A stretch of 64,000 bases of DNA. It comes from CAWJKP01 sp963843465 (GTDB taxonomy: Bacteria > Planctomycetota > Planctomycetia > Pirellulales > Thermoguttaceae). The notes under the pieces were generated by a model. That model ran no database searches. It was given only the letters and a program-made list of their open reading frames with translations, and was not told where the DNA came from. A program made the position numbers and the translations under genes. The stretch is from positions 806,001 to 870,000 of the forward strand of contig CAWJKP010000003.1 in assembly GCA_963843465.1 (NCBI GenBank). The letters run 5' to 3'. Positions 26,087 through 36,162 of this stretch are shown in pieces; the stretch's first letter is position 1, and every line of letters begins with the position of its first letter.

Positions 26087-27256
26087 CTAGCTTCGCGTTG
26101 CCAGCCGCAATGCCACGTCGCAAGCCAGGTGGAACTGGGCCAGCTCCAACCGCTCGGCCGTGGTGTGCGGATTGGACTGGCCGCAGCCCAGAGTGACCGT
26201 CGGGATCCCTCGGGCAGTCATCCAGTTGGCGTCCAGCCCGCCGTTGCTGACGGCGCGAAACGGCTCGCCGCCGACGGCTCGAATCGCGTCCTCCGCGGCC
26301 CGCACGCTGGCGTCGTCCTTGGCCAGCAAGAAGGCCTCGTAGTCCAGCCGGCCGGAGATTTCGACGTTGCCGGCAACCCCCTCACGATTGCGGACCGTGC
26401 GGGCGGCCTTCTGAAATGCGCGTTGAATCTCGCGGACGATTCGCCGGCGGAAGGCCGGGTCGTGGCTGCGGGCCTCGGCACGCAAGTCCACGCGGGGAGT
26501 GACCACGTTGGTCGCCTCGCCGCCGCGGATCAGGCCCACGTTGCTGGTCCCTTGCCTGCCGCCCTTCTCCACTTTCCCGTGCCAGCCCGCGCGGTGCAGC
26601 TCGGCGATCGCCAGCGAGGCGATGGCGATGGCCGAAATGCCCGCATCCGGGGCCACGCCCGCATGGGCCGCCAACCCCTGGACGGCGATCTCGAGGCGGT
26701 AGCCGCCGGTGGCCCCGATGGTGACCTTCTCGGCCGGTCCGCCGTCGAAATTAACCGCCAGCCGGGGCTTGCCCAACCGTCCGATCTGGAGATACCGCGC
26801 GCCGCACAGCCCGACCTCTTCCTGCACGGTCCAAAGCAGCGTCAGCGGCGGATGGGGCAGACCCCGGCGGAGAATCTCCAAAGCGGTCCAGAGGACCACG
26901 GCCGTGCCGGCGCGATCATCGGCGCCCAAGGCCGTCTGGGGGTCGGCCGGCAGCACCCAATTGCCGCGGACCCGAGGCGACGCGCCCGCGCAGAGAGGCA
27001 CCGTGTCCATGTGGGCCATCAGCAGCAACCGCGGACCGCGGACCGTGCCCGGCAGCCGGCAGACCAGGTTGCCCTGGCGCCCGCCGAAGGGGCTGCGGAG
27101 CTGGGCCCGGTCGGTGCTGATCCGTTCGGCCGGCACGCCCGCTTGTCGCAACTGCCGCGTGATAAACTCGGCGACCCGCTCTTCGCCGCCGCTCGGGCCC
27201 GGCAGCGCCAAGAGATCCAGAACAAGCGAGTCGGCAGTTGTGCGGCGAGTCATCAA
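26087..27256 (-). CDS. M20-family metallopeptidase (peptidase T-like)
   Basis: 389 residues with all M20 metal and catalytic motifs: LLLMAHMDTVP (His82, Asp84), ALGADDRAGTAVVL (Asp113), TVQEEVGLCGARYL (Glu146-Glu147), AVNFDGG (Asp171) and a C-terminal SNPHTTAERL His. The central lid domain (GLAAHAGVAPDAGISAI) is typical of PepT and related di-zinc exopeptidases. No signal peptide, so cytoplasmic peptide turnover is likely; tripeptidase specificity is only a family guess. It is a single gene, flanked by repeats on both sides. Confidence 0.85.
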   Translation of the reverse strand: MMTRRTTADSLVLDLLALPGPSGGEERVAEFITRQLRQAGVPAERISTDRAQLRSPFGGRQGNLVCRLPGTVRGPRLLLMAHMDTVPLCAGASPRVRGNWVLPADPQTALGADDRAGTAVVLWTALEILRRGLPHPPLTLLWTVQEEVGLCGARYLQIGRLGKPRLAVNFDGGPAEKVTIGATGGYRLEIAVQGLAAHAGVAPDAGISAIAIASLAIAELHRAGWHGKVEKGGRQGTSNVGLIRGGEATNVVTPRVDLRAEARSHDPAFRRRIVREIQRAFQKAARTVRNREGVAGNVEISGRLDYEAFLLAKDDASVRAAEDAIRAVGGEPFRAVSNGGLDANWMTARGIPTVTLGCGQSNPHTTAERLELAQFHLACDVALRLATRS

Positions 27257-27282
27257 ACCAACGCTCCGTCAATCTTCAATAG

Positions 27283-27530
27283 GATTGTCCACTTGACTCA
27301 AGTTCGTCGCGTAGCGACGTTATGATGGTAGCCGTGGGTTTCAACCCACGGTTTGCGATGCCCCCCATGTTTCCGTTCGTCGCGTAGCGACGATTCAGGC
27401 GTCGCTACGCGACGCAAAACGGTCGTTGGACGACATATTCCGTGGGTTGAAACCCACGGCTACCATCGCATCGCCGCTACGCGACGTGAACCGCGTCCAA
27501 GCCGATCGCTTGAGTCGAGTGGATAACCAT
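27283..27530. repeat. MITE-like repeat family 1, copy 2
   Basis: Inverted and almost identical to 1103-1341. Ends TCCACTTGACTCAAG and CTTGAGTCGAGTGGATAACC. Contains the same CGTCGCGTAGCGACG and CCGTGGGTTTCAACCCACGG hairpins. Lies just upstream of the M20 peptidase start and downstream of a minus-strand membrane-protein gene. Confidence 0.85.
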
Positions 27531-27585
27531 AATTTTCAATTAACGGGAACACCGACCACTAGCCGCTAACCACCGGCCACTAGCG

Positions 27586-28246
27586 CTAGCGGATCGATTC
27601 GATGATCCGGGCCACTTGATCCTCGCTGTACTTCGAGGCGTCGCCGCTGAAGATGAACATGGTCATCCCGCTGTCGCTCTGGAACATGCCGGTGGCTTGC
27701 AGCCAGGGCTTGCCGGACTGCACCTCCTTGCCCGTGGAGATGGTGAAGGAGACCGGCTTGCCGTGGACGTTGATTTTGCGCTGGTGGGTCTCCTCGATCG
27801 CAACCTGTTTGGCCCCGCCGGGTTGACTGGCAGCCGATTGCTTGAGCTGCATTTCCAATTGCTGTTGGGAAACGTGCTCGATGTCCTTGCCCTTGATGGC
27901 GGCCAGCATGATCGTGTTGCCGGCAGGGTTCTCGGCGTAGACCGCCAGGCTGAAGGAGACCCCGGTACCGGGAATGCTGAAGTCGTCGATAGCCATGAAC
28001 GGCGCGAACTGCGGCGGCAGATCGATGGAGACGATCTTGCCCGTAATCTGGCGGATAGCGGCCGAGTCGCGGGTAATCGAATGGCTGAGGGGGTACAGGA
28101 AGAACCCGATCACTCCGCAGCAGAGCAGCAGAACAACCGCGAAGACGATCCCCAGGGTCAGCACCACTTTGGCGCCGGTTCCCATCCCGCTGCGCAGGGG
28201 GAGTCGTGCCGGGTCCGAAATCGGCCGGGGGCGGATTCATCGACAT
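27586..28246 (-). CDS. Membrane-anchored protein of unknown function (probable frameshift near the start)
   Basis: The main frame 27586-28185 (199 residues) has a single membrane helix (VVLTLGIVFAVVLLLCCGVIGFF) and an extracytoplasmic ~170-residue domain. ATG at 28246, after AAGGAACC, opens another frame MSMNPPPADFGPGTTPPAQR, a Pro-rich cytoplasmic tail typical of planctomycete membrane proteins. Adding one G to the GGG near 28196 joins them as AQRGMGTGAKVV. I therefore take 28246 as the true start. The outer domain (residues SISTGKEVQSGKPW, MTMFIFSGDASKYSEDQ) resembles no family I can name. Confidence 0.6.
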
Positions 28247-28488
28247 GACCTGGTTCCTTTCGTGCAGGCTGGAAATAGGGCGTCCAGCGGCACTTTATCT
28301 CAGCATCGGCCAAGAAGCAAGTGGGGGGCGGCGAAGGAGAAGTGGCCAGTGGTCGGTGGTCAGTTGAAAAGAGATAAGAGATAAGGGATAAGGGATGCCG
28401 AGGCGCATGTCTTTGCGCTCATCCTTCATCCCTCATCCTTCATCCCTCATCCTTCATCCCTCATCCTTCATCCCTCATCTCTCATCCC

Positions 28489-30707
28489 TCATCTCTCTAC
28501 CGTGGCTTTCACGAACAGGTAGAGATTGGTCTCGTCGGCCGACGGATCGCCGTAAGTCAATCCGCCGACCAGCACCCGCCGGCCGGCGGGCACGCGCAGC
28601 GTCGTTTCCAGGCGATAATGGTGAATCTGCGGCCGGTCCACCGCGGCGGCAATCGCCCGCACCACGCTGGCCGCGGAGCGGCCCGCGGCCCTGTTGGCCC
28701 CGGCGGCCACGGCCCCGTTAGCCCCGGCGGCAACAGCCCCGTTAGCCCCGGCGGCCACGCCGGCTGCGGGCGTTTGCGGCGTGGCGTCGGGGTTGTCCTC
28801 GCGTTGGACAAAACGGCTGCGGAGATCCAGCAGGATTTCCTTGCCCCCCGCTACGACGCACGGCCTCACCTCCAGCGCGCCGCCCTCCTGGATCGTGCGG
28901 CACACCGGTTGATAGCCGACGCCCGAGTGATAACTGACGCTCGGCGGCTGGGACAGATACGCGCGAACCGGCGAGGGAACCGCGGGCGTTTGCGGCGGAG
29001 GCGCCGGCGGTTGTTGTGGCGCGGGTTTGGGCGCCGGGACTACCGGCATGGAGCCACCAATGCCACCCATGCCGCCGCCGCCGGTCGCAGGCGGGAAGCC
29101 GACGACGGGGATCAGCGTGATCATCACCCGGGTCTGGCGGCCGGAGACGCCGCTGATCAACTGGCCGTTTTGACCCTTGAGGATCGCCTCGAAGGCCGTC
29201 ATCTCCACGAAGTCGCCCGCGGCATTGTCGGCCTCGTCGCGTTTGGCTTGCCGCAGCTTCTTCCAGGCGGCCTCGGCGACCACGTCGCCCGCCGCGGGGC
29301 TCGCCTTGTCCTGCTCGGCCAGCAACGAGGCCAACTCCGGCTCGGTCAGCCAGAGCCAATGGGCCTCGATGCGGATTTGCGGCCGCGTCTCGACGCGATG
29401 CCGCAGGGCGTCAAGGTAAGCGGCAACTTTCTCGTGGATCGCCCTGGTGGCATTGACGACCAGCACCTGTTGCGGCTGGAGGGCGACGATGCCGCATTGT
29501 CCACCCTGGCAGTCCCAGACCGTGGGATCGATAGTCGCGGTGACGGAATCGATCAGACTATCGAAATCGAGCCTGGGGATGTACCTGCCAGGCACCTGTG
29601 GCCCGGACAAACCATTGCCCATGCCTCCCGCGGCCCGCTGCTGGAGAATGGGCGGGGAGGCGGACTGGCCGATGACGTTCATCATCCCACCCATGCCGCC
29701 CGGGCCCCCAACCGTGCCGCCCGCGCCCATGCCATCGCCAAAGCCGTTCATGCCGCTGATTCCCCCGGGGCCATTTCTCTCGGGTGGCGGGTCGAACAAC
29801 GGACTCGGATCGCCCAGGTCGTTGGAGCGGCTGGCCGGGTAATCCGCCGCGCTCACCAAGAGGCTGCTGACATCGTAGACCTTCGTCGTCAGGAGACGAT
29901 CGTTCTCCTCCAGCGAGGTCACCAGCAGCGCCCCGCTGCGGATCGTCCAGACCAGTTGGAGCGGACGCAGAAGCTCGTCCAGGGCAAAGCGGAGAGGGAG
30001 CTTCGTCACTTTGATGGTCACGGGCGTAAAGGGGTCGATGCCGACGTCGCCCAGGGCCTTCTGATCCATCAGGACATTGACATCCAACTGTCGCGCCAAC
30101 TGCTCGGCAACCCTGTCCAGCGGCATTTCCACCACTTCCCACGTCACCGGCCTCCGCAGCGCCTTCTCAATGATTTCCTCCGATGCCGCCAACTCGGCCG
30201 CCGTGCTACGACTCGATGCTTTTCCTACCGTGATCTTCATGCTGGCCTGGCCTGAAGGCCCCGGCGAAGGCGCGATTGCCTGCGGGTGGGCCTTCTTTGC
30301 GGTGGCACAGGTCTTCCCCGTCGCGCATTGCGGCGGGGCCGACACCGCTTTCTCGGGAGCCGAATCGAAGCCGCCAAACGGATCGCCCACGTCCTTGGCA
30401 GGCTTCTTCGGCTTGGACTTGGGCGACTTCGCGCCGTCCGCGGGGGCATCGGCGGTTGGCTTTTCAGGCGCGGATCGACACTCGTCGGCGGAGCGAACGG
30501 GTCCTGCCCCTCAGCCGGCTTCCCCGCCGAGGAAGCAGCGGGCGGCTTTTTGGCACTCGGTGGCAGAGCGAAGGGGTCCTGGCCTTCGCCCACCTCCCCG
30601 TGTTTGTGGACCGCCGGCTTATCACCCCGCACCAGCGGCAGCCGGCCGCATAGCCCCAGCGCGATCGCGGCCAAGAAAACGGCACTCAACGCTACGGACT
30701 TCCGCAT
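28489..30707 (-). CDS. Secreted secretin-like protein (one frameshift)
   Basis: ATG at 30707 follows GGGGAGAACG and starts a signal peptide (ALSAVFLAAIALGLCGRLP). The frame shifts near 30473; one extra C gives VDPAPEKPTADAP and leads into the long frame that ends at 28489. Total about 735 residues. The N-domain around RRPVTWEVVEMPLDRVAEQLAR and VTIKVTKLPLRFALDELLRP is a secretin/TonB short domain (STN-like). A Gly/Met-rich linker (GGMGGMMNVIG) follows, then N1-like repeats and a C-terminal RVLVGGLTYGD strand. Typical of planctomycete secretin_N-domain proteins; no complete pore domain is evident. AAGANGAV repeats derive from a GGCGGCCAC-type repeat. Confidence 0.65.
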
Positions 30708-30844
30708 GATCGTTCTCCCCGTGGAAAGGAAGCGTGGGAAATGACGGACGCTTCGCTCGGGCGACGGGTTCCGGACCGCCGCCGCTAGATAAAACCCACA
30801 ATACCCCCGAAATCGCGGGGATGCAAGTGGCCAGTGGCTAGTGA

Positions 30845-31214
30845 GTAGGGTGGGACAAGCTCGCGCGAGCGAGCGCCGGCCCACCGGTTCTGCCTCAAGG
30901 TGGGCCGGCAGCCGCCAAGGCGGCCTTGTCCCGCCCTACACGTGGGACAAGCTCGCGCGAGCGAGCGCCGGCCCACCGGTTCTCCCTCCAGGTGGGCCGG
31001 CAGCCGCCAAAGCGGCCTTGTCCCACCCTACACGTGGGACATGCTCGCGCGAGCGAGCGCCGGCCCACCGGTTCTCCCTCAAGGTGGGCCGGCAGCCGCC
31101 AAGGCGGCCTTGTCCCACCCTACACGTGGGACAAGCTCGCGTCAGCGAGCGCCGGCCCACCAGTTCCGCCCTTGGTGGGCCGGCGGCCGCCAAAGCGGCC
31201 TTGTCCCACCCTAC
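30845..31214. repeat. Four tandem ~90-bp GTGGGACAAG hairpin repeats
   Basis: Units begin near 30845, 30943, 31033 and 31123. Each is an imperfect inverted repeat with GGGACAAGCTCGCGCGAGCG at the left and GGCGGCCTTGTCCCACCCTAC at the right. Fills most of the gap 30708-31332; no gene is seen there. Placed between divergent genes. Confidence 0.9.
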
Positions 31215-31332
31215 CAGAGGGGGCCGCAAAACTTGACGCGGCCCTGTTTTTCTAACTATACTGAATGGTGCCCAGGCTTTGCCCTATCTTCGCCGAACCG
31301 CCGGCCTTCTCTTACTGCTGAGAACATCCGCG

Positions 31333-32358
31333 ATGCACCGTCTCGTCTGCTACTTGGTCTCGTCCGCCGGTTTGGCCGGGTTCGTTTGGGCCGGACTGCC
31401 ATCGTCAAGCTGCGGCCAGCCGCCCGCGCCGACGGCCGCCGCGGCCACGGCCGCCACGGCCCTGCCCTCGACAGGGCCCTACCGTAAGCTGGTGCCGGGC
31501 GTGATGCAGAAGGTGGATCCCCAAAGGGAGCTCGACGAGACCTTCGACATCCACGACCAGGTCGAGCTGCTGGCGGTCGATAAGACCTTCGACTGGGCCA
31601 AGGACGTCACCTTTCGACGCGACATCTGGTTTCTGATCTTCGAGTTCAAGCCGGTCCGCTACATCGAGGTCGACATCCCCCAGGCTGACGGCCACATGCA
31701 GCGGAAGCTGATCCGCTACCTGGTCTACAACGTGACCAACCCCGGGCGGATCATGCACCCGATGTCCGCCAAGGAGCAGGCAGATTATATCGCTAAGAAC
31801 CACGCCTTCTCGGACGAATTGGAATGGCTGCTGCTGAAGCAGAAGGAGAAGGCAGATTGGATGGATAAGGGCTTCAGTGTGCGCGGCCAGCGCCAGGCGG
31901 TCTTGGTGGGGCCGGTCAACAGGCCGGTCAAGTTCTACCCGCAGTTCTCCCTGGAAAGCCAGGACGGGGCCCATGAAGTCTTTCCGGACCACGTGATGCC
32001 CCTGGCGATGGTCGCCATCCGTCAGCGCGAGGACCCGAACCGGGTCTTTCTGAACACCGTCGAGATGACCCGCGAGATCCCCGTCGGCCAGACCTTTTGG
32101 GGGATAGCCACCTGGGAAAACGTCGATCCGAAGATCACGCATTACTCGATCTTCGTCAATGGCCTGACCAATGCTTATCGCTTTACCGATGACCCGGGGG
32201 CCTACAAGGCGGGCGATCCGATCGGCAAGGGGCGGCATCTTACCCGCAAGACGCTGAAGCTCAACTTCTGGAAGCCGGGCGATCCTTATCTCGAGCACGA
32301 AGAGGAAGTTCGCTACGGCGTGCCGGGAGAGGTTGACTACGAGTGGCTTTACCGGTAG
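31333..32358 (+). CDS. Secreted protein of unknown function
   Basis: 341 residues from ATG 31333; the open frame extends upstream to 31279 but MHRLVCYLVSSAGLAGFVWAG is the better signal-peptide start. The mature protein has FDIHDQVELLAVDKTFDWAKDVTFRRDIWFLIFEFKP early on, VRYIEVDIPQ and YNVTNPGRIMHP, and a C-terminal LNFWKPGDPYLEHEEEVRYG. I do not recognise a named domain; this looks like a planctomycete-conserved exported protein, perhaps with an Ig-like fold. Monocistronic; a hairpin repeat and rpmA follow. Confidence 0.65.
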   Translation: MHRLVCYLVSSAGLAGFVWAGLPSSSCGQPPAPTAAAATAATALPSTGPYRKLVPGVMQKVDPQRELDETFDIHDQVELLAVDKTFDWAKDVTFRRDIWFLIFEFKPVRYIEVDIPQADGHMQRKLIRYLVYNVTNPGRIMHPMSAKEQADYIAKNHAFSDELEWLLLKQKEKADWMDKGFSVRGQRQAVLVGPVNRPVKFYPQFSLESQDGAHEVFPDHVMPLAMVAIRQREDPNRVFLNTVEMTREIPVGQTFWGIATWENVDPKITHYSIFVNGLTNAYRFTDDPGAYKAGDPIGKGRHLTRKTLKLNFWKPGDPYLEHEEEVRYGVPGEVDYEWLYR

Positions 32359-32427
32359 AAAGATAGATTCCCGCGGTTGCCAGGACGGCCGCCCCCCATC
32401 CCGTCCTTTCGGGCCAATTCGGTAAGG

Positions 32428-32529
32428 TAGGGTGGGCTTTAGCCCGCCTTCGTATCGCGTGGCGAGGATGAAAGGTCTTACGCGGGGAAGGACCGGATGG
32501 CCGTGCTGGCGGGCTAAAGCCCACCCTAC
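32428..32529. repeat. GTAGGGTGGGCTTTAGCCCGCC hairpin
   Basis: About 102 bp with inverted ends GTAGGGTGGGCTTTAGCCCG and GGGCTAAAGCCCACCCTAC, just upstream of rpmA. Confidence 0.9.
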
Positions 32530-32549
32530 GTGGCTCCGAGGAGAGACTG

Positions 32550-32798
32550 ATGGCACACAAAAAAGGACAAGGCTCCAGCCGCAACGGGCGCGATTCCCAG
32601 GCCCAGCGGCGTGGAGTGAAACGTTTCGGCGGCGAGCACGTTGAGCCAGGGCACATCCTGGTCCGCCAGGTGGGCACCAAGTTCCACGCCGGCAAAGGCG
32701 TGGGCCAAGGCAGCGACTACACGCTCTTTGCCCTGGTCGAGGGCTACGTCAAGTTCGACCGCAGCGGCCGTCGCGTCAACGTCGTCGAGGCTCTTTAG
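32550..32798 (+). CDS. rpmA: 50S ribosomal protein L27
   Basis: 82 residues, ATG after GAGGAGAG. Begins MAHKKGQGSSRNGRDSQAQR and contains RFGGEHVEPGHILVRQVGTKFHAG, the L27 signature. Length is normal. L27 sits near the peptidyl-transferase centre. It is followed 9 bp later by obgE, the common rpmA-obg pair; the usual upstream rplU (L21) is not here. Confidence 0.97.
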   Translation: MAHKKGQGSSRNGRDSQAQRRGVKRFGGEHVEPGHILVRQVGTKFHAGKGVGQGSDYTLFALVEGYVKFDRSGRRVNVVEAL

Positions 32799-32807
32799 CG
32801 CCGGGAG

Positions 32808-33800
32808 ATGTTCGTCGACGAGGTCGAAATCCAGGTCCAGGCGGGCAGAGGCGGTGACGGCAGCGCCAGCTTCCGCCGGGAGAAGTACGTTCCCCGCGGC
32901 GGACCGGACGGCGGCGATGGCGGCGACGGCGGCAGCGTGATCCTCGAAGCGCGGCAAGGGGTCAACAGCCTGGCCGCCCTGGCCCACCGCAAACACTGGA
33001 CCGCTGAAGACGGCCAGCCGGGCGCCAGCGCCCAGTGCCACGGCCGCTCGGGCAAAGACCTGCTGATCGCCGTGCCTGCGGGCACGATCGTGATGGATGC
33101 CGAGCAGCGCTTCGTGATCAAGGACCTGGCCCAGGACGGCGACCGCGTGACCGTGGCCGTGGGCGGGAAGGGGGGCAAGGGGAACGTCCACTTCAAGTCG
33201 GCCACCAACCGCGCCCCACGCGAGTTCGTCCCCGGCGGCGAAGGGCAGCACCGCGCCGTGAGGCTGGAGCTGAAGGTGATTGCCGACATCGGCCTGATCG
33301 GCAAGCCCAACGCCGGCAAGAGCACGCTCTTGAGCCGACTCAGCCGCGCACGGCCCGAGATCGCTCCCTATCCCTTCACCACGAAGTATCCGCACCTCGG
33401 CCGCGTGCAGATCGACTTCGACCGCTCCTTCATCCTCGCCGACATTCCGGGGTTGATCGAAGGGGCCCACGCCGGCGCCGGCCTGGGACACGAGTTTCTC
33501 CGCCACATCCAGCGGGCGGGAATCCTGGTCCACCTCGTCGAGCCCGAACCGGCCGACGGCTCGCAGCCCCTGGACAACTACCGCGTGATCCGCGACGAGC
33601 TGCTGCGTTACGGTCACGAGTTGGACCAGCGGCCGGAGATCGTCGCCGTTACCAAGGCCGACCTGCCCTCGGCCGCGGCCGTTTGCCGCGAGCTCGCCGA
33701 AGCCATCGGCCGCGACGTGCTGCTGATCTCGGCGGTCACCGGCCAGGGGCTCAACACGCTGGTCCAAACCATGGCGCGGACGTTGGAAGTTAGGAGTTAG
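32808..33800 (+). CDS. obgE: GTPase Obg/CgtA
   Basis: 330 residues. Residues 1-158 are the Gly-rich Obg fold (DEVEIQVQAGRGGDGSASFRR, GGPDGGDGGDGG). The G domain has the P-loop GKPNAGKST (165-173), switch II DIPGLIEGAHAGAGLGHEFLRH (212 on) and the G4 motif TKAD (282-285). No C-terminal OCT extension, as in many non-Firmicutes. Obg binds the 50S subunit and links ribosome maturation to stress and replication. The end LEVRS-stop is encoded by the GTTAGGAGTTAG repeat that follows. Confidence 0.95.
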   Translation: MFVDEVEIQVQAGRGGDGSASFRREKYVPRGGPDGGDGGDGGSVILEARQGVNSLAALAHRKHWTAEDGQPGASAQCHGRSGKDLLIAVPAGTIVMDAEQRFVIKDLAQDGDRVTVAVGGKGGKGNVHFKSATNRAPREFVPGGEGQHRAVRLELKVIADIGLIGKPNAGKSTLLSRLSRARPEIAPYPFTTKYPHLGRVQIDFDRSFILADIPGLIEGAHAGAGLGHEFLRHIQRAGILVHLVEPEPADGSQPLDNYRVIRDELLRYGHELDQRPEIVAVTKADLPSAAAVCRELAEAIGRDVLLISAVTGQGLNTLVQTMARTLEVRS

Positions 33801-33964
33801 AAGTTAGGAGTTAGAAGTTAGGAGTTAGAAGTCATGTCGCGGCCTTCGTCATTCTTTTTTCCCCTTCTCCTCTTCTCCCCCTCTCCTCTTCTCCCTTCTA
33901 ACTCCTAACTCCTAACTCCTCATTCTCCCTTCTAACTCCTAACTCCTAACTCCTAACTCCTCTA
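33783..33964. repeat. GTTAGGAGTTAGAA low-complexity inverted repeat, second copy
   Basis: TTGGAAGTTAGGAGTTAG units at the left and CTTCTAACTCCTAACTCC units at the right, around a pyrimidine-rich centre. Provides the obgE stop codon. Same arrangement as 25312-25491. Confidence 0.9.
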
Positions 33965-33970
33965 TATCTT

Positions 33971-34762
33971 ATGCTCTATCCGCTGCTCGCCGTCGACGTG
34001 GGGAACAACCGCCTCAAGTTCGGCCTTTTCGATCAGGGCAGCGAGGAATCGCTGCCGGAACCGGCCGCGGTATATGACAGCGACGGGAGTTCCTCGTCGC
34101 TGGAGGCCCTGGCCGCCTGGCTGGACGGCCGTCTGCCGGCAGGCGGGCGGTGGTGGATCGCAAGCGTCAACCGCCCGAGCACGACGCGGCTCCTGCAGTG
34201 GCTCCAGCAGGCCCGGCCGGCGGACCAGATCACGCTCTTGGCCGCCGGCGACCTGCCGCTGGCCGTGGCCCTCGAGCGGCCGGACATGGTGGGCATCGAC
34301 CGGCTGCTGGACGCCGTGGCCGCCAATCGGCTCCGCCGCCCGGCCGCCGCCGCCGTGCTGGTGGACGTGGGAACGGCGATCACCGTCGACCTGGTGGCCG
34401 CCGACGGCTCGTTCCAGGGCGGCGCGATCCTGCCCGGCATCGCCATGTCGGCCCGGGCGCTGCACACCTTCACCGACCTGTTGCCGCTGGTCGAGGTGCG
34501 GGAGCTTTCCTCGCCGCCGCCGCCGTTAGGCACCTCGACGGTGGCGGCCCTGCGGTCGGGACTCTTCTGGGGAGCCGTGGGGGCGATCCGGCAGTTGCTG
34601 GAGGTCTTGCCCGGCCCCTGCGCCGGGCCGCCGGATGTCTTTCTCACCGGGGGCGCCGGGCCGGTCGTGGCCCGTCTTCTGGGCGACGCCGCCCGGCACG
34701 TGCCTCACCTGACGTTGGCCGGCATCGCTTTGACAGCGCAGTGGCAAGAAGAGAGTGGTTAG
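33971..34762 (+). CDS. coaX: Type III pantothenate kinase
   Basis: 263 residues of the ASKHA fold. PLLAVDVGNNRLKFGLF holds the catalytic D-x-G-N-(T/N) near residue 9; GIDRLLDAVAA and VLVDVGTAITVDLVAADGSFQGGAILPG are the CoaX signatures; FLTGGAGP is the C-terminal ATP element. It phosphorylates pantothenate in the first step of coenzyme A synthesis, in the cytoplasm, and needs a monovalent cation. No ribosome site is seen before ATG 33971. No birA is beside it. The UAG stop is provided by the GTGGTTAGTGG repeat. Confidence 0.9.
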   Translation: MLYPLLAVDVGNNRLKFGLFDQGSEESLPEPAAVYDSDGSSSSLEALAAWLDGRLPAGGRWWIASVNRPSTTRLLQWLQQARPADQITLLAAGDLPLAVALERPDMVGIDRLLDAVAANRLRRPAAAAVLVDVGTAITVDLVAADGSFQGGAILPGIAMSARALHTFTDLLPLVEVRELSSPPPPLGTSTVAALRSGLFWGAVGAIRQLLEVLPGPCAGPPDVFLTGGAGPVVARLLGDAARHVPHLTLAGIALTAQWQEESG

Positions 34763-34970
34763 TGGTTAGTGGTTAGTGGTCAGTGGTTAGTAAGAAGAGT
34801 GGTCAGTAAGCGTTAGCCCCGACGGCCGTGCCGGCTGCGGAGGAGTGGTCGACGGTCGGTGGCCAGAAAGCTAGGGTGGGTCAAGCGCAGCGAGTCCCAC
34901 CGCGAGAATTCGCCTGACTCGGCCGACCACTGACCACTGACCACTGGCCACTGGCCACTGGCGTCACGCT
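34755..34970. repeat. GTGGTTAGTGGTCAGTGG low-complexity inverted repeat
   Basis: GTGGTTAGTGGTCAG units at the left, GACCACTGACCACTGGCC units at the right, with a partial GGGTGGGTCAAGCG...GTCCCACC element in the middle. Between convergent genes. Confidence 0.85.
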
Positions 34971-36061
34971 GCCCGGCGGCGGCTGAGGATGGTTTGCAGG
35001 GCCGCTTCGATCCGCGTGGTCTGGCTCTCCAGCGAGAACGATTCCTGGACCTGGCGGCGGCCGGCCTCGCCCAAACGGCGGCGTTGGGCCGGATCGGCGA
35101 GCAAGCCCACCACCGCGGCGGCCAGCGCTTCGGGGTTGGCCGGCGGCACCAGCAGACCGGTCTGGCCGGGAACGATGCATTCGGGAATGCCTCCCACCGC
35201 GGTGGCCACCGCCGGCAGGCCCAGGGCCATCGCCTCGAGGATCACCATCGGCAAGTTCTCCTCCAACGAGGCCAGCACGAAAACGTCCAGGGCCGCGAGG
35301 ACCTCGTAGGCGTTTGGGCAGTAGCCGGCCCAGATGATTCTCGAGCTCACGCCCAACTGCTCCGCCGTCCGCTCCAGCTTGGCCTGGTATTGCCGGTGCT
35401 CGTCGAGCGTCTCGCCGATGATCACCAGCCGGGCCTCGGGGACCGCGGCGAGGATTCCCGGCAACGCGCGGACCAGGTGGAGCTGGCCCTTGCGGGGCAG
35501 GATCGTCCCCAGGGTGCCGAACAGGGGCGTCTGCTCGTCCAGCGCCAGCCCTTGCCGGAACCTCGCCCGGGCGTCGGCGGGCACGCCGCTCAAGCGGCGG
35601 GGATCGATGAAGCTGTGGATGGTCGTGATGCGGCTCGGACGCACGAGGTTATAGCGGCACTGGAACCGCCGCGTGGCGTCGGAGACGGCGATCACCAGGT
35701 CGTTGAACATCCAGTGCGGCTGCATCCGCCGGTTGTGCGCGGTGGCCACGCTGGGCACCCCGGCAAACCACCGCAATAGCACGCCGAAGGAGTGCGCCCG
35801 GCTCATGTGCGTGTGGAGCACCTCGATGCCGCGGCCGCGGATCTCCGCCGCCACGCGGCGCAACTCGTCCAGGGGGAATCGCCGCAGGTCGGAGAAGATC
35901 ACGTCGATCGGCTCGGCCGCCAGCTCCTGGGCGATCCAGGCGTCCGGCCGGCAGAGGAGCGTCAACTCGTGGCCCCGCCGGACCAGCTCCCGGCTCAACA
36001 GCGCACAGTGGTGCAGCGCCCCGTTGACGTGGACCCCGGACACACTCTCCATGATTCTCAT
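34964..36061 (-). CDS. Family 4 glycosyltransferase
   Basis: 365 residues from ATG 36061 (MRIMESVSGVHVNGALHHC); the frame is open to 36157 but lacks a signal for a longer start. GT-B fold: N-terminal domain with ALLSRELVRRGHELTLLCRP, LHTHMSRAHSFGVLLR and TAHNRRM; C-terminal domain with TLGTILPRKGQLHLVRAL, ARLVIIGETLDEHRQY and ENLPMVILEAMALGLPAVATAVGGIPE, which carries the E-x7-E motif of GT4. Retaining glycosyltransferase using a nucleotide sugar, probably for envelope polysaccharide; donor and acceptor are unknown. Alone, without other polysaccharide genes. Confidence 0.85.
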   Translation of the reverse strand: MRIMESVSGVHVNGALHHCALLSRELVRRGHELTLLCRPDAWIAQELAAEPIDVIFSDLRRFPLDELRRVAAEIRGRGIEVLHTHMSRAHSFGVLLRWFAGVPSVATAHNRRMQPHWMFNDLVIAVSDATRRFQCRYNLVRPSRITTIHSFIDPRRLSGVPADARARFRQGLALDEQTPLFGTLGTILPRKGQLHLVRALPGILAAVPEARLVIIGETLDEHRQYQAKLERTAEQLGVSSRIIWAGYCPNAYEVLAALDVFVLASLEENLPMVILEAMALGLPAVATAVGGIPECIVPGQTGLLVPPANPEALAAAVVGLLADPAQRRRLGEAGRRQVQESFSLESQTTRIEAALQTILSRRRAA

Positions 36062-36162
36062 CGTCGCTTCCCTGCGCGCCCGGCAGGCCCCCACCGAACA
36101 ACCCCGGTCGCAGGATCGTACCCGCTCCGGCTGGCACGCGGCAAGATCAATTTCCATCGCTC

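Noticed and set aside
28618..30255. 545-codon plus-strand ORF
   Set aside because: Antisense shadow of the secretin-like gene with no recognisable features.
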